Source: a virus. From it: 37,490 nucleotides of DNA. Both the position numbers and the translations under genes were made by a program. The DNA lies in IMG/VR virus record IMGVR_UViG_3300013094_005471, positions 1 through 37,490 of that record; one strand, 5' to 3'. Below, piece after piece: positions 7,567 to 15,310 of this stretch. Below the pieces are notes generated by a model, which was given only the letters and a program-made list of their open reading frames with translations, did no database searches and had not been told where the DNA came from. Within the stretch, counting starts at the first letter, position 1. Each line of letters begins with the position of its first letter.

Positions 7567-8733
7567 TCAGAACGAGCAGATAAACAGGTCGCTATCGGCC
7601 CCATCGCACTGGAAGCTGACCTCGTTCTGGCCGAGGTTGTCGCGATCGGAGGGGCGGAACCCGACCGCTTTGGCGGCGGGAGCGATGACCAGGAAGCGGT
7701 TGCCGGCGGTGCTGCCGACGATGGCCATCAGCCGCATCGCCGCGCCGGCGAGGAAGGCGTTGTAGAGGGCGACCTGGCTGGTGGTGTCCATCAGCGGGTC
7801 GATGGTGCCCTTGGTATCGCGCAGGATCGGCACGGCCGGGTCGTAGCCCTGCGCCGCCTCGGGATTATCGGGCAGTACCGTCTGGATGCCGGCCTCGAGC
7901 ATGAGACGCCGGCAGCGCGCCAGGTTGCCGTTGAGCTGCGCCCGGCCGGCGACCCAGCGCGGCGGGGTCTGGCGGATGGCAGTGTTCCAGCCAGACGGCA
8001 TCGCCGCAGTGGTGTGGGTGCCCATCTGGCCCTGCATTTCGAAGTTGAGGAACCCCATGCCGCCCGAGGTCAGTTCCAGCGACCAGGTGCCCTGGCACCC
8101 CGTGAAGGTCCATTGCAGGCCGTCGGCGTAGAAGTAGATCGTGCAGGTCTTGTACTGGGTCTCGTCGGAGATCGGCGCGTAGAGCACGTTGACCGGGATC
8201 TGGCAGAGGGTGGAGACCGACGCGGCGGGGGAGAGCGTCTCGCCGACGGTGGCGACCTTGGCCGCGGTGTAGTCGGCAACGCCGGTGGTGACGGCACGAT
8301 CGCCGGAGAGCAGCAGCGGCATGCCGCGATACTGCTGCGCGGTGGTGCCGAAGATGGCACCCATGGTGATGGTCGTGGTGGTGCCGGCGGTCGCTGCGGT
8401 GGGGGCGCCGACGGCGGCGGCGGTGGTGGTCTCGACCATGGTACAGCAGCGCAGCAGCTTGCCGAAGTCGGGCGCGGTGCCGGCGGTGCCGACGCCGCGC
8501 AACGGCACCCGCATTTTGATCTGCGGCCGCAGCCCGCCGACGATGGACGGGGCTTTGTCCAGTGTGCCGGTGAGCTCCGGGTTGTCGATCACCTGCGGGT
8601 TGAAGTCGACCTGGAAGTCGCCGGCGATCCAGTCGGTGCTGGCGGGGGTGCCAGCGATGGCATCGGTGCCGGGCGTGGTCTCGATCTTGGCCGCCGCGGC
8701 CGAAAACCGCATGCGCACGAGGGACAGGGTCAT
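7567..8733 (-). CDS. Major tail (tube) protein
   Basis: A 388-residue protein between the tail terminator and the tail chaperones, the standard place for the tail-tube subunit. ATG 8733 is preceded by GGAG at good spacing. The N-terminus has the typical opening KIETTPGTDAIAGTPASTDW, then DFQVDFNPQVIDNPELTGTL, and a later segment TCTIYFYADGLQWTFTGCQG, followed by SGGMGFLNFEMQGQ, all usual in phage tail tube proteins. The C-terminal part (about 240-388) ends DSDLFICSF. It polymerises around the tape measure protein to form the tail tube. At 388 residues it is longer than minimal tube proteins, consistent with an added Ig-like or decoration domain (inference). Confidence 0.8.
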   Translation of the reverse strand: MTLSLVRMRFSAAAAKIETTPGTDAIAGTPASTDWIAGDFQVDFNPQVIDNPELTGTLDKAPSIVGGLRPQIKMRVPLRGVGTAGTAPDFGKLLRCCTMVETTTAAAVGAPTAATAGTTTTITMGAIFGTTAQQYRGMPLLLSGDRAVTTGVADYTAAKVATVGETLSPAASVSTLCQIPVNVLYAPISDETQYKTCTIYFYADGLQWTFTGCQGTWSLELTSGGMGFLNFEMQGQMGTHTTAAMPSGWNTAIRQTPPRWVAGRAQLNGNLARCRRLMLEAGIQTVLPDNPEAAQGYDPAVPILRDTKGTIDPLMDTTSQVALYNAFLAGAAMRLMAIVGSTAGNRFLVIAPAAKAVGFRPSDRDNLGQNEVSFQCDGADSDLFICSF

Positions 8734-8745
8734 AGCGATCTCCGA

Positions 8746-9195
8746 TCAGAGGTAGGGGTTGCCGGTCGGCGCGACTGCGAGCAGTTCGAAGCGGGCGGCA
8801 AATTCACCCGCGGGCGTGGCGGACTGGTCGACGTCGTGGAGCAGGAAGTCGGCCCCGAGTTCGGCGACATCGCCGAGACCGGTGGTGCTGGGGGTCCAGC
8901 CGGCAAGCGCGGCGACGACCGATGCGTGCAACGTCAGCACCGCCTGTTGGGCATCGAGATCGCCGGTGCCGATCGCGGTGCCGACGACGGTGAGGCCAAT
9001 TCGATAGTGGGTTGCGCCGGGTTCGGCGCTGGCGTCCGCGTCGAGATTGTCGATGTGCAGCACCAGTCGCGGGAGTGTTTCACTCTCGATATCGACAGGG
9101 GCGCGGCGGGCGCGTTCGACGACGGCGGACGGCACCATCGCCACCAGCCGCGCGGTGAGGGCCGCGAGCGCCGCCTCGGTGACCGGGCTGGTCAC
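8746..9195 (-). CDS. Tail terminator/completion protein (lambda U-like)
   Basis: A 149-residue protein beginning MTSPVTEAALAALTARL and containing RARRAPVDIESETLPRLVLH, THYRIGLTVVG and ARFELLAVAPTG. The alternation of an N-terminal helix and beta strands, with its place directly upstream of the major tail protein, fits the tail terminator family, which caps the tail tube and joins it to the head. Its start overlaps the stop of the preceding gene by 4 bp (ATGA). Sequence similarity alone is modest; synteny carries the call. Confidence 0.65.
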   Translation of the reverse strand: MTSPVTEAALAALTARLVAMVPSAVVERARRAPVDIESETLPRLVLHIDNLDADASAEPGATHYRIGLTVVGTAIGTGDLDAQQAVLTLHASVVAALAGWTPSTTGLGDVAELGADFLLHDVDQSATPAGEFAARFELLAVAPTGNPYL

Positions 9196-9506
9196 GGCGC
9201 CAGCGTCAGGCGGAAGGTGAGGCCGAGCGGATCACGCTCGACGTCCTCGACCCGGTAGGTGGTGGCGCCGACGGTCAGCGTATCTGCCCGCTTCGGAATC
9301 AGCCCACCCAGCTGCGACGCCAGCACGTTGGCGGTGATCGAGCCGGCGCGGGCGCCCACCGCCCCGAAGCCTGGCAACTGGTCGGACGGATGCGACAGGC
9401 TCACCCGCACGGTGATGCCCGCGGCCGGCGCCCGCGCATAGACGGCATCGACGCCGATGTTGGGATCGGCGTGCAGCGCCTCCAGCATAGCGGCGAACGC
9501 ACTCAT
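9192..9506 (-). CDS. Head-tail joining protein (FII-like)
   Basis: A 104-residue, beta-rich protein starting MSAFAAMLEALHADPNIGVD. It has YARAPAAGITVRVSLSHPSD and ends TYRVEDVERDPLGLTFRLTL, the usual shape of small head-tail attachment proteins. It lies between the holin and the tail terminator, overlapping both neighbours' ends by 4 bp, so translation is probably coupled. It would sit between connector and tail terminator in the virion. The role is inferred from fold pattern and gene order. Confidence 0.6.
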   Translation of the reverse strand: MSAFAAMLEALHADPNIGVDAVYARAPAAGITVRVSLSHPSDQLPGFGAVGARAGSITANVLASQLGGLIPKRADTLTVGATTYRVEDVERDPLGLTFRLTLAP

Positions 9507-9895
9507 CGCTTGGCCACGATCTGGGACAGTTGCGGCACGATCTTCTCGGCGCTACGGCCGATGACGTAGCCGCCGAGGCCAAGCTGGACGATATCCCACA
9601 GCTTGAGTACTTCGGCCTCGGAGATGCCCGGCGCGGAGTAGCCGAGCCAGCGAGCGACGATCAGGGCGGTGAATGTGAGCATGACCATCGGCCGCCAGGA
9701 CGCCGCCAGCCAATGCTCGGACTTGGCCTCGTCGGCGATGATGCCGGCGGCGGCCTTCTCGATCTCGGCTGCGTTGGCGAGCAGGGCGTTGTTGAGTTCG
9801 GCCTGCGCCTTGGCGGCCTCGGCCGGGTCGGGAAACAGGCGGCGCAGCGCATCGCCCAGGATCGGGACGAGCGCCGGCAACAGGGCGGCGAGCAT
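9503..9895 (-). CDS. Holin, 3-TM GTA-type family
   Basis: A 130-residue protein starting at ATG 9895, which has AGGAGG at ideal spacing; the longer frame to 9946 has no such signal. It opens with a hydrophobic stretch MLAALLPALVPILGDAL, then a charged helix (DPAEAAKAQAELNNALL), then SEHWLAASWRPMVMLTFTAL and a C-terminal hydrophobic segment KLWDIVQLGLGGYVIGRSAE. The WRP motif and the GGYVIGRS.EK ending are typical of the three-transmembrane holins found beside gene-transfer-agent and prophage endolysins. It would permeabilise the inner membrane and release the endolysin encoded just upstream. Confidence 0.8.
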   Translation of the reverse strand: MLAALLPALVPILGDALRRLFPDPAEAAKAQAELNNALLANAAEIEKAAAGIIADEAKSEHWLAASWRPMVMLTFTALIVARWLGYSAPGISEAEVLKLWDIVQLGLGGYVIGRSAEKIVPQLSQIVAKR

Positions 9896-9923
9896 GGAGG
9901 CCTCCTGGGTTCTCAGTTGATGA

Positions 9924-10484
9924 TCAGGACGGGAGACTGGCGCCAAGGGCGCGGTTCAACTGCCAGCCGAACTCGAACGCTTCCTGGGTCGGATTGCGTT
10001 CGGCGATCTCGAGGTAGCGAACAGATTGCTGGGCGGTGACCATGCCGAACAGCACGCGCCGCCCGTCATCGCCGCGCCGTCCGAGCAGGGCCTGGACGGC
10101 ACCGAGCGTGGCGGAGCCAAGCGCACCATCCGTGGCGATGTCGGGATAGTCGACCCCCTGCCGGTTGAGCGCGTTCAACGCCCGCTGCAGAAGGCCGATA
10201 GCCACCGGTGGCCCCATGTTCACGGCGATGTCGAGTAGCCGGACGGCGAGCGGCGTGTCGACTCCCGCCAGCCGGTCGAGCCCGGGACCGGTCCAGTAAC
10301 GCTGCCGGTAGATCGCCACCGCAGTCTCGCGGGGCATCGCTGCCATCGATTCAGCATATCCGGCGGAGCGGGCAACTGCGGCGGCGATGCCCCACATGGT
10401 CTCGCCACCACGATCCGCCGGGTCGTTGCTGTAGCGCCCCTCCCGACCGATGACGCCATCGATTGCAGTCTCGAACGCGTCCAT
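9924..10484 (-). CDS. Endolysin, glycoside hydrolase family 108 (muramidase)
   Basis: A 186-residue protein with the GH108 pattern near the N-terminus: AIDGVIGREGRYSNDPADRG then GETMWGI, in which the Glu of GREG is the expected catalytic acid. Next come YRQRYWTGPGLDRLAG and LLDIAVNMGPPVAIGLLQRA, matching the predicted peptidoglycan-binding part of the family (DGALGSATLGAVQALL). It would cut the glycan backbone of peptidoglycan at lysis. No signal peptide is visible, so export depends on the holin encoded directly downstream. The lysis pair sits inside the head-tail operon. Confidence 0.85.
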   Translation of the reverse strand: MDAFETAIDGVIGREGRYSNDPADRGGETMWGIAAAVARSAGYAESMAAMPRETAVAIYRQRYWTGPGLDRLAGVDTPLAVRLLDIAVNMGPPVAIGLLQRALNALNRQGVDYPDIATDGALGSATLGAVQALLGRRGDDGRRVLFGMVTAQQSVRYLEIAERNPTQEAFEFGWQLNRALGASLPS

Positions 10485-10489
10485 CGCCG

Positions 10490-11176
10490 TCAGACCGTCG
10501 GCATCAGTTCGAACACAAGAACGCCAGCGCCGACCGCGGTCTGGCCGGTCTGGGCGATACGCACATAGAGCGTGCCGGCCGGCAGTGGGGTGAAGCCCGG
10601 CGTGCTGGCATCGACCAGGGTCAGCGTGCGGGAGGCGATGGCCTTGATGTCGGTCGCGGCCACGATGTCGACGCCGCCCAAACTGGTGCCGACCTGAACG
10701 GTGACAGTGGTGCCGGTGAAGGCGACCGTGGTGCGCTCGGAGATGCGCAGGAGATGCCCGGCGGGCACCACGACGGTCAGATCGGTGCTCGCCGCCGCGG
10801 TCGGGACCAGCGCCACCGCACGGGATGCGACCGAACCCGGCGTCAGCGCCGCCTGGCCGTCGATCCAGGTGCGGACAGTGCTGTCCGAGGAGGCCGCGGC
10901 GACAGTGGCGGCGCCGATCGGGAAGTTGCCGTTCGACGTCGTGGTGACACGCCGATTGGTGTTGTCCCAGAACACGCGGGCGCCCTGGGCGATGGCGAGC
11001 GCCGGCTCCTTCGTGAGGTCGAACACGCCCTCGACCTGAAGTTCGACCGCGGCACCATTGGCGGCATCGAAGGCCGCGACGCCGAACAGGCCACCGACCA
11101 GGGCACCCTGGCCGGAGGTCACGGCATAGGGCGCGAGGACGTTGAGGCTATCGCCGGGCTGGACGAAGTTCTTCAT
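10490..11176 (-). CDS. DUF2190 family capsid decoration-like protein
   Basis: A 228-residue protein with GGAGA before ATG 11176. The first 110 residues (MKNFVQPGDSLNVLAPYAVT, SGQGALVGGLFGVAAFDAAN, EGVFDLTKEPALAIAQGARV, FWDNTNRRVTT) match DUF2190, a small beta-rich protein encoded next to capsid genes and often assigned as a capsid cement or decoration protein. The C-terminal 115 residues are a separate beta-strand-rich, Thr/Val-rich extension (LTVVVPAGHLLRISERTTVA) not usual in the family and possibly surface exposed. It is encoded just downstream of the capsid gene, after a hairpin. Confidence 0.75.
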   Translation of the reverse strand: MKNFVQPGDSLNVLAPYAVTSGQGALVGGLFGVAAFDAANGAAVELQVEGVFDLTKEPALAIAQGARVFWDNTNRRVTTTSNGNFPIGAATVAAASSDSTVRTWIDGQAALTPGSVASRAVALVPTAAASTDLTVVVPAGHLLRISERTTVAFTGTTVTVQVGTSLGGVDIVAATDIKAIASRTLTLVDASTPGFTPLPAGTLYVRIAQTGQTAVGAGVLVFELMPTV

Positions 11177-11195
11177 GGAGAAGTCTCCCTGGAAT

Positions 11196-11225
11196 CAGCA
11201 AGGGCGCCCGGAGGCGCCCCTGCTG
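11196..11225. terminator. Strong hairpin between the capsid and decoration genes
   Basis: A 13-bp stem with one mismatch (CAGCAAGGGCGCC 11196-11208 with GGCGCCCCTGCTG 11213-11225) and loop CGGA lies in the 87-bp gap downstream of the major capsid gene on the minus strand. There is no T-tract on either side. It probably acts as a partial terminator or 3' stabiliser that raises capsid mRNA relative to downstream genes (inference). Confidence 0.5.
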
Positions 11226-11263
11226 AAGAGATGGATAAGGATGTGGCGGAGGAACAGGACCGA

Positions 11264-13315
11264 TCAGGTGCCGGGATTGAACCAGGCACCGCGCCAGTCG
11301 ATGGCGCCGACGCCAAAGTCGAAGATGACGGAGACCTCGACGCCATCGACGCCGGAGACCGGGCCGGTGGTGACCTGCGGCCCCTCGGCGCCGTTGAGGT
11401 AACCGTAGACGTAGACCGGGGCGGCGAAGGGGTCGGAGAAGAGATACCAGCGGTTGGCCGGGATCTGCGGCTCGACCACCGGTTGGACGTAGCCGGCGAA
11501 GACGTTGGCGTTCGCGATCTGGGTCGCCTGGACCGAGACGGTGAGCTGGCGGGCGGCGAGCTCGAGATTGGGCCCGACCAGCAGCCGCATCGAGGAGCCG
11601 ATCGAAATCGGCAGCCCGTCGAGGGTCTTCTGCTTCATGATCGCCGCACGCCCGGTGGCGAGGTTGGTGACGTCGAGCGCGGTGCCGGCGGAGGCCTGAT
11701 TGGCGCGTGTGGCGCCGGTGGCGAACACCGTGGTGCTGCCGGTGGTCAGCGTCGGGCCGGCGCCGCTGGCGGTGTTGAGGAGGGCGTAGGCGGTGGCGTT
11801 CTCGAAGTCGGCGACGCGACGGCCGATCATCGCCGCGAAGTCGGTGAAGGCGCCGAGGTCGTCGTTGACCAGCATCTGCCGGGTGACGCGGATGCGCCGC
11901 GCGAAGGTGGAGAGGGTGACGAGTTCCTGGCTCTCGGACATGGTGCCAGCCTGGATCTCGCCGTTCTCCGACAGGGCCACCAGATTCGGGAAGTCGCCGA
12001 CACGGAGGTGGCGATGCGGCTTGAAGTCGCGGAAGTCGCGGCGGAGGAAAAAGCTGCGATAGGTCGGGTTGGCCGGCTGGTAGGCGGCGAGCAGCATCTT
12101 GTTGGCGGCGGCCGAGAGCAGCAGCGGGAAGTCCGAGGTGGTGTGGAAGGCGCGCTCGGCGAGCTTGGCGGTGTCGCGGGGGACGTTGCGCTCGCCGCGG
12201 GCGCGCATGAGCTCGGCGACCATCTCGGAGGGGCGCCAGCCCAGGAACTCGGCGTGACGGGTGCTGCCCTGCGGGACCTGGTAGCCCGGCATGGCGCGCA
12301 CCGCGAGTGCCTCCGCCATGGCCTCGCGGATGACGGCCGGGTCCTCGTTGGCCGCGCTCGGCGAGGCAGGCGCGGCCGGGATGGCGGGCGGCTTGGCACC
12401 CTGGACCATGGCGTCCCACAGGGCCCCGCGGAGGGCCTCGGGGGGCCAACCCTCGGCGATCGCGCGCTGATGGAGGGCGTCACCGATGGCCGGCGCGACC
12501 ACAGCACGGCTGGCGGTCAGGATCGGATTGAGGGCGGCCACGCGCTCGCGTTCGGCCCGCACGGCATCCGCCGCGGCGTCGGCGCTGGGCGGCGGGGCTG
12601 CGCGATTGGCGTCCGTGGGCGGCGCGGCCGCCGGGGCAGAGGGCGGGACCGCGGGAACTGCCGGCGTGGCGGGGTCGGCGGCCGGATTGGCATCGGGCAT
12701 GGAGGTCTCCTTGGGGGCGGACGAAGTGGGATCGGGGAGCGGCGGCTCGATGGCTGCCGCTGGAGCGGGATGGCCGGCGTCGCCGCGCACGGCAGCGGCG
12801 GGATCGACGGGAATGGGGACGACCGAGATCTCGTAGGGCTCCCAGTCCACCGCACGGTGGACGGTCCCGGCGGTGGGGTCCTGGAGCGGCGTGTAGCGAT
12901 GGACGCGGTAGCCGACGCTCACCGACCGCAGGGTGCCGTCGGCGACGCGCTGCCAGAGCGGCTCGACGTCGGCGGCGGATGAAAACTGCAGCGTGGCGAT
13001 GCCGCGGCCGGCCTCGAGGCGGGCATCGATCACTCGGCCAACAACATCGCGCGCGTCGTTGCTGCGATGGGTGTTGAGCACCGGCGCGCCACCGCCACGG
13101 AGTCCGTCCATGCGCACCGCGGCCGGCGACATGTCGAGTTCCTCGGTGATCATCCCGAGGGGTGGGACGAAGTTACGCGCGCGCGCGCCGGTCGACCACA
13201 CCACCTCGACGGTGCGGGCGGCGCGATTGACGGTGGCCGGCGCTGCCAGCGCTCGGGCGGCAATGAAGATGTCCGGCACGGGATTGCTCCCGCCCGGGTC
13301 GGGCGTATCGGTCAT
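11264..13315 (-). CDS. Prohead protease/major capsid protein fusion
   Basis: A 683-residue protein. ATG 13315 (MTDTPDPGGSNPVPD) is chosen because GGAGAT lies 7 nt upstream; the longer frame would overlap the upstream gene. Residues about 25-195 form an HK97-type prohead protease: VLNTHRSNDARDVVGRVIDA with the likely catalytic His, then VADGTLRSVSVGYRVHRY with the likely Ser. Residues about 195-290 are a Pro/Ala-rich and charged scaffold-like linker. Residues about 330-683 are the capsid domain, including TSDFPLLLSAAANKMLLAAY, FENATAYALLNT and a C-terminal VEVSVIFDFGVGAIDWRGAW. The protease would cut itself and the scaffold away during maturation. Fusions of this kind are known in proteobacterial phages. 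A separate initiation site lies at 12700. Confidence 0.88.
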   Translation of the reverse strand: MTDTPDPGGSNPVPDIFIAARALAAPATVNRAARTVEVVWSTGARARNFVPPLGMITEELDMSPAAVRMDGLRGGGAPVLNTHRSNDARDVVGRVIDARLEAGRGIATLQFSSAADVEPLWQRVADGTLRSVSVGYRVHRYTPLQDPTAGTVHRAVDWEPYEISVVPIPVDPAAAVRGDAGHPAPAAAIEPPLPDPTSSAPKETSMPDANPAADPATPAVPAVPPSAPAAAPPTDANRAAPPPSADAAADAVRAERERVAALNPILTASRAVVAPAIGDALHQRAIAEGWPPEALRGALWDAMVQGAKPPAIPAAPASPSAANEDPAVIREAMAEALAVRAMPGYQVPQGSTRHAEFLGWRPSEMVAELMRARGERNVPRDTAKLAERAFHTTSDFPLLLSAAANKMLLAAYQPANPTYRSFFLRRDFRDFKPHRHLRVGDFPNLVALSENGEIQAGTMSESQELVTLSTFARRIRVTRQMLVNDDLGAFTDFAAMIGRRVADFENATAYALLNTASGAGPTLTTGSTTVFATGATRANQASAGTALDVTNLATGRAAIMKQKTLDGLPISIGSSMRLLVGPNLELAARQLTVSVQATQIANANVFAGYVQPVVEPQIPANRWYLFSDPFAAPVYVYGYLNGAEGPQVTTGPVSGVDGVEVSVIFDFGVGAIDWRGAWFNPGT
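12698..12712 (-). promoter_or_regulatory. Internal Shine-Dalgarno and ATG within the protease/capsid fusion
   Basis: AAGGAG (12707-12712) stands 6 nt before an in-frame ATG at 12700, inside the fusion at residue 206. This is the end of the protease domain and the start of the scaffold-like linker (MPDANPAADPATPAVPAVPP). It is stronger than the ribosome binding sites of several neighbouring genes, so a scaffold-plus-capsid product of about 478 residues is probably made independently, analogous to lambda C/Nu3 nested starts. Confidence 0.6.
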
Positions 13316-13340
13316 GCGGGATCTCCGATCGAGGGTGGCG

Positions 13341-14588
13341 CTATGGCGCCTGGTAGCCCTGGGCATTGACCACGACGGCGGAACTGGCGGTGACCGCCTG
13401 GACGTTCAGTGCCGTGTTGGTGGTCGCTCGCAGCGGCGTCGGGAAGTCGAAGGCGACCGGATTGGCCATGCCGGCCGGCAGGCTCGCCCGCCAAATCACC
13501 GTCGCTCCGTCCTTCACTTGGAACTCGGTCGCTGCGGTGCCGAGGTTCTGCAGTTGCAAGCCGGTGAGGTATTGCCGGTTGCTCGCCACCGCCGCACGGA
13601 CGGCGGTGTCCGCGCCTGTGGCGACACCGGTGAGCGCCGAGGCATAGACCCAATCCGCCTCGGGAATGCTGTATGGCTTGGTGACGAGCGCCCCGATCAG
13701 GGTCGCCATCAGATCGACGTTGCGCCCGGTGGCGATGGCGGTCGGATTCGCACTCAGGCCGGTCGCGACATAGAGCGGGTTGCCGTTCGATGCCGCGCTG
13801 CGCGCGGCCGCCCCCTGCACGAACACCGCCGATGCGCCCGCGAGCGACCCGGCAACCTGGACGGCAACACCCTGCCCTGCGACGGATTGGCCGCGTCCAG
13901 CGGTAATCTCGGCGGTGAGCTCGGCATAGTCCTGGACGGTAATGAAGGCGAGGACGGCGTTCGTGCTCGATGCAGGCGCCGTCGTCCCGTTTAGCCAGCG
14001 CAGACGAACTTTGTAGAGCGCATTGGGGTCGGGGATCTGCTGGTGGCGCCGATAGGAGTTCGCCCGCGCCGAGGTGGCATCCATGGTGGCGCCATGGAAC
14101 CAGGCCTCGTCGATGAAGGCTTCCAACTCGTAGACGCCGCCGGCAGCGGAGGTCGGGAACGTCGAAGCGGCCGAGGTCAGCCGCACCATGCCGCCGGCCT
14201 GTACCTCGTACTTCGCCTGGGTCGCGGTGACGCCGTCGAACAGCAGGCCGAGCATATGCTGGCCGTCGGGTTGGCCGCTATCGCGGTCGACGCTCACCGC
14301 CTCGAGGTAGAAACTTTGGTTGGCGATGCGCTGCGACAGGGCGAGTCCAACCGAGACACGGAACGGCACCGTGAAGCTCTCGGTCGACAGCACCCAGGTC
14401 TCGTCATTGGCGTTGGCGCCGCTGGACAGCGTGAGCGCACCGCTATTGACCGTGATTGCGCCGCCTGCGGCGACCTGGCTGGTCCATTTGCGGCTGTCCA
14501 GCGCGCCGGTGGCGAAGGCGTCGCGCCACTTCTTCTGGACGCTGGTGACCTTGCGCAGGTCCTCGACCGGATCGTAGCCGTAGGTCAT
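13341..14588 (-). CDS. Phage structural protein of unknown function (415 aa)
   Basis: It starts MTYGYDPVEDLRKVTSVQKK followed by WRDAF, then has a beta-rich, concanavalin-like segment (SRKWTSQVAAGGAITVNSGA, RVSVGLALSQRIANQSFYLE, AGGVYELEAFIDEAWFHG). The C-terminal half is Ala/Thr/Val-rich with repeated strands (LQNLGTAATEFQVKDGATVI). No cysteines or enzyme motifs are evident. It lies between portal and protease/capsid genes and is transcribed with them, so it is likely a virion protein, perhaps a head fibre or decoration protein (inference). I do not recognise a named family. The upstream ribosome binding site is weak. The neighbouring GST gene diverges from it. Confidence 0.6.
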   Translation of the reverse strand: MTYGYDPVEDLRKVTSVQKKWRDAFATGALDSRKWTSQVAAGGAITVNSGALTLSSGANANDETWVLSTESFTVPFRVSVGLALSQRIANQSFYLEAVSVDRDSGQPDGQHMLGLLFDGVTATQAKYEVQAGGMVRLTSAASTFPTSAAGGVYELEAFIDEAWFHGATMDATSARANSYRRHQQIPDPNALYKVRLRWLNGTTAPASSTNAVLAFITVQDYAELTAEITAGRGQSVAGQGVAVQVAGSLAGASAVFVQGAAARSAASNGNPLYVATGLSANPTAIATGRNVDLMATLIGALVTKPYSIPEADWVYASALTGVATGADTAVRAAVASNRQYLTGLQLQNLGTAATEFQVKDGATVIWRASLPAGMANPVAFDFPTPLRATTNTALNVQAVTASSAVVVNAQGYQAP

Positions 14589-14668
14589 GGGGATTGGTCC
14601 TGGCTGAACATTGCTGGCCCGACTGAGGGGCGTGCTAAGGGAGAAGATCAGAACTGGGGAGGAATCGC

Positions 14669-15310
14669 ATGCTGACCGTCCACCATCTCGGCAAGTCGCA
14701 GTCCGAACGGATCGTGTGGCTGTGCGAGGAACTCGGCATTCCCTACGAGCTCCAAATCCACACGCGCGACGCCGTCACCATGCTCTCGCCGCCCTCGCTG
14801 AAGGCGGTGAGTCCGACCGGCTCGGCGCCGGTGATCACCGAGGGTGACGTGGTCCTGGCGGAATCCGGCGCCATCGTTGACTACATCATCGCCAAGCACG
14901 GCTCGGGGCGGTTGACGCTCGGCCCGTCCCATCCCGACTTCGCGCACTACCTCTACTGGCTGCACTTCTCGAACGGGACGCTGCAGCCGGCCATGGGCCG
15001 CTGCATGATCCTCGGCCGCCTGAATCTGCCGGCGGACAACCCCATGCTGGTCGCGATGCAGGGACGGCTCGCCCGCGCGCTCGGCCTGGTCGAGGAGCGG
15101 CTCGGCAAGGCCACATACCTGGCCGGCAGCGAGTTCACCGCGGCCGACATCATGATGGTGTTCTCATTGACGACGATGCGGCTGTTCAATCCGCTCGATC
15201 TGTCGCCCTATCCAAATATCCTCGCCTATCTCCAGCGGATTGCCGCGCGCCCGGGCTATCAGCGGGCGATGGCGAAGGGTGATCCCGGATTGGTGCCGCT
15301 GCTTACCTGA
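14669..15310 (+). CDS. Glutathione S-transferase family protein
   Basis: A 213-residue protein with a GST N-terminal thioredoxin-like domain (MLTVHHLGKSQSERIVWLCE followed by ELGIPYEL). It has the SPTGSAPVITEGDVVLAESG segment, whose cis-Pro and ES residues bind glutathione, followed by AIVDYIIAKHG, and an all-helical C-terminal domain including YLAGSEFTAADIMMVFSLTT. GGGGAGGA precedes ATG 14669. GSTs conjugate or reduce electrophiles with glutathione in the cytoplasm. It is on the plus strand between portal and structural genes, and its 3' end overlaps the portal 3' end by 8 bp. It has no virion role I know of and is best read as a cargo (moron) gene acquired from a bacterial host. Confidence 0.9.
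   Translation: MLTVHHLGKSQSERIVWLCEELGIPYELQIHTRDAVTMLSPPSLKAVSPTGSAPVITEGDVVLAESGAIVDYIIAKHGSGRLTLGPSHPDFAHYLYWLHFSNGTLQPAMGRCMILGRLNLPADNPMLVAMQGRLARALGLVEERLGKATYLAGSEFTAADIMMVFSLTTMRLFNPLDLSPYPNILAYLQRIAARPGYQRAMAKGDPGLVPLLT

Noticed and set aside
7489-12982. Long plus-strand frames 7489-9258 and 10463-12982
   Set aside because: Antisense to the tail tube, lysis, decoration and protease/capsid genes, with repetitive Gly/Asp/Arg composition and no domain signatures.
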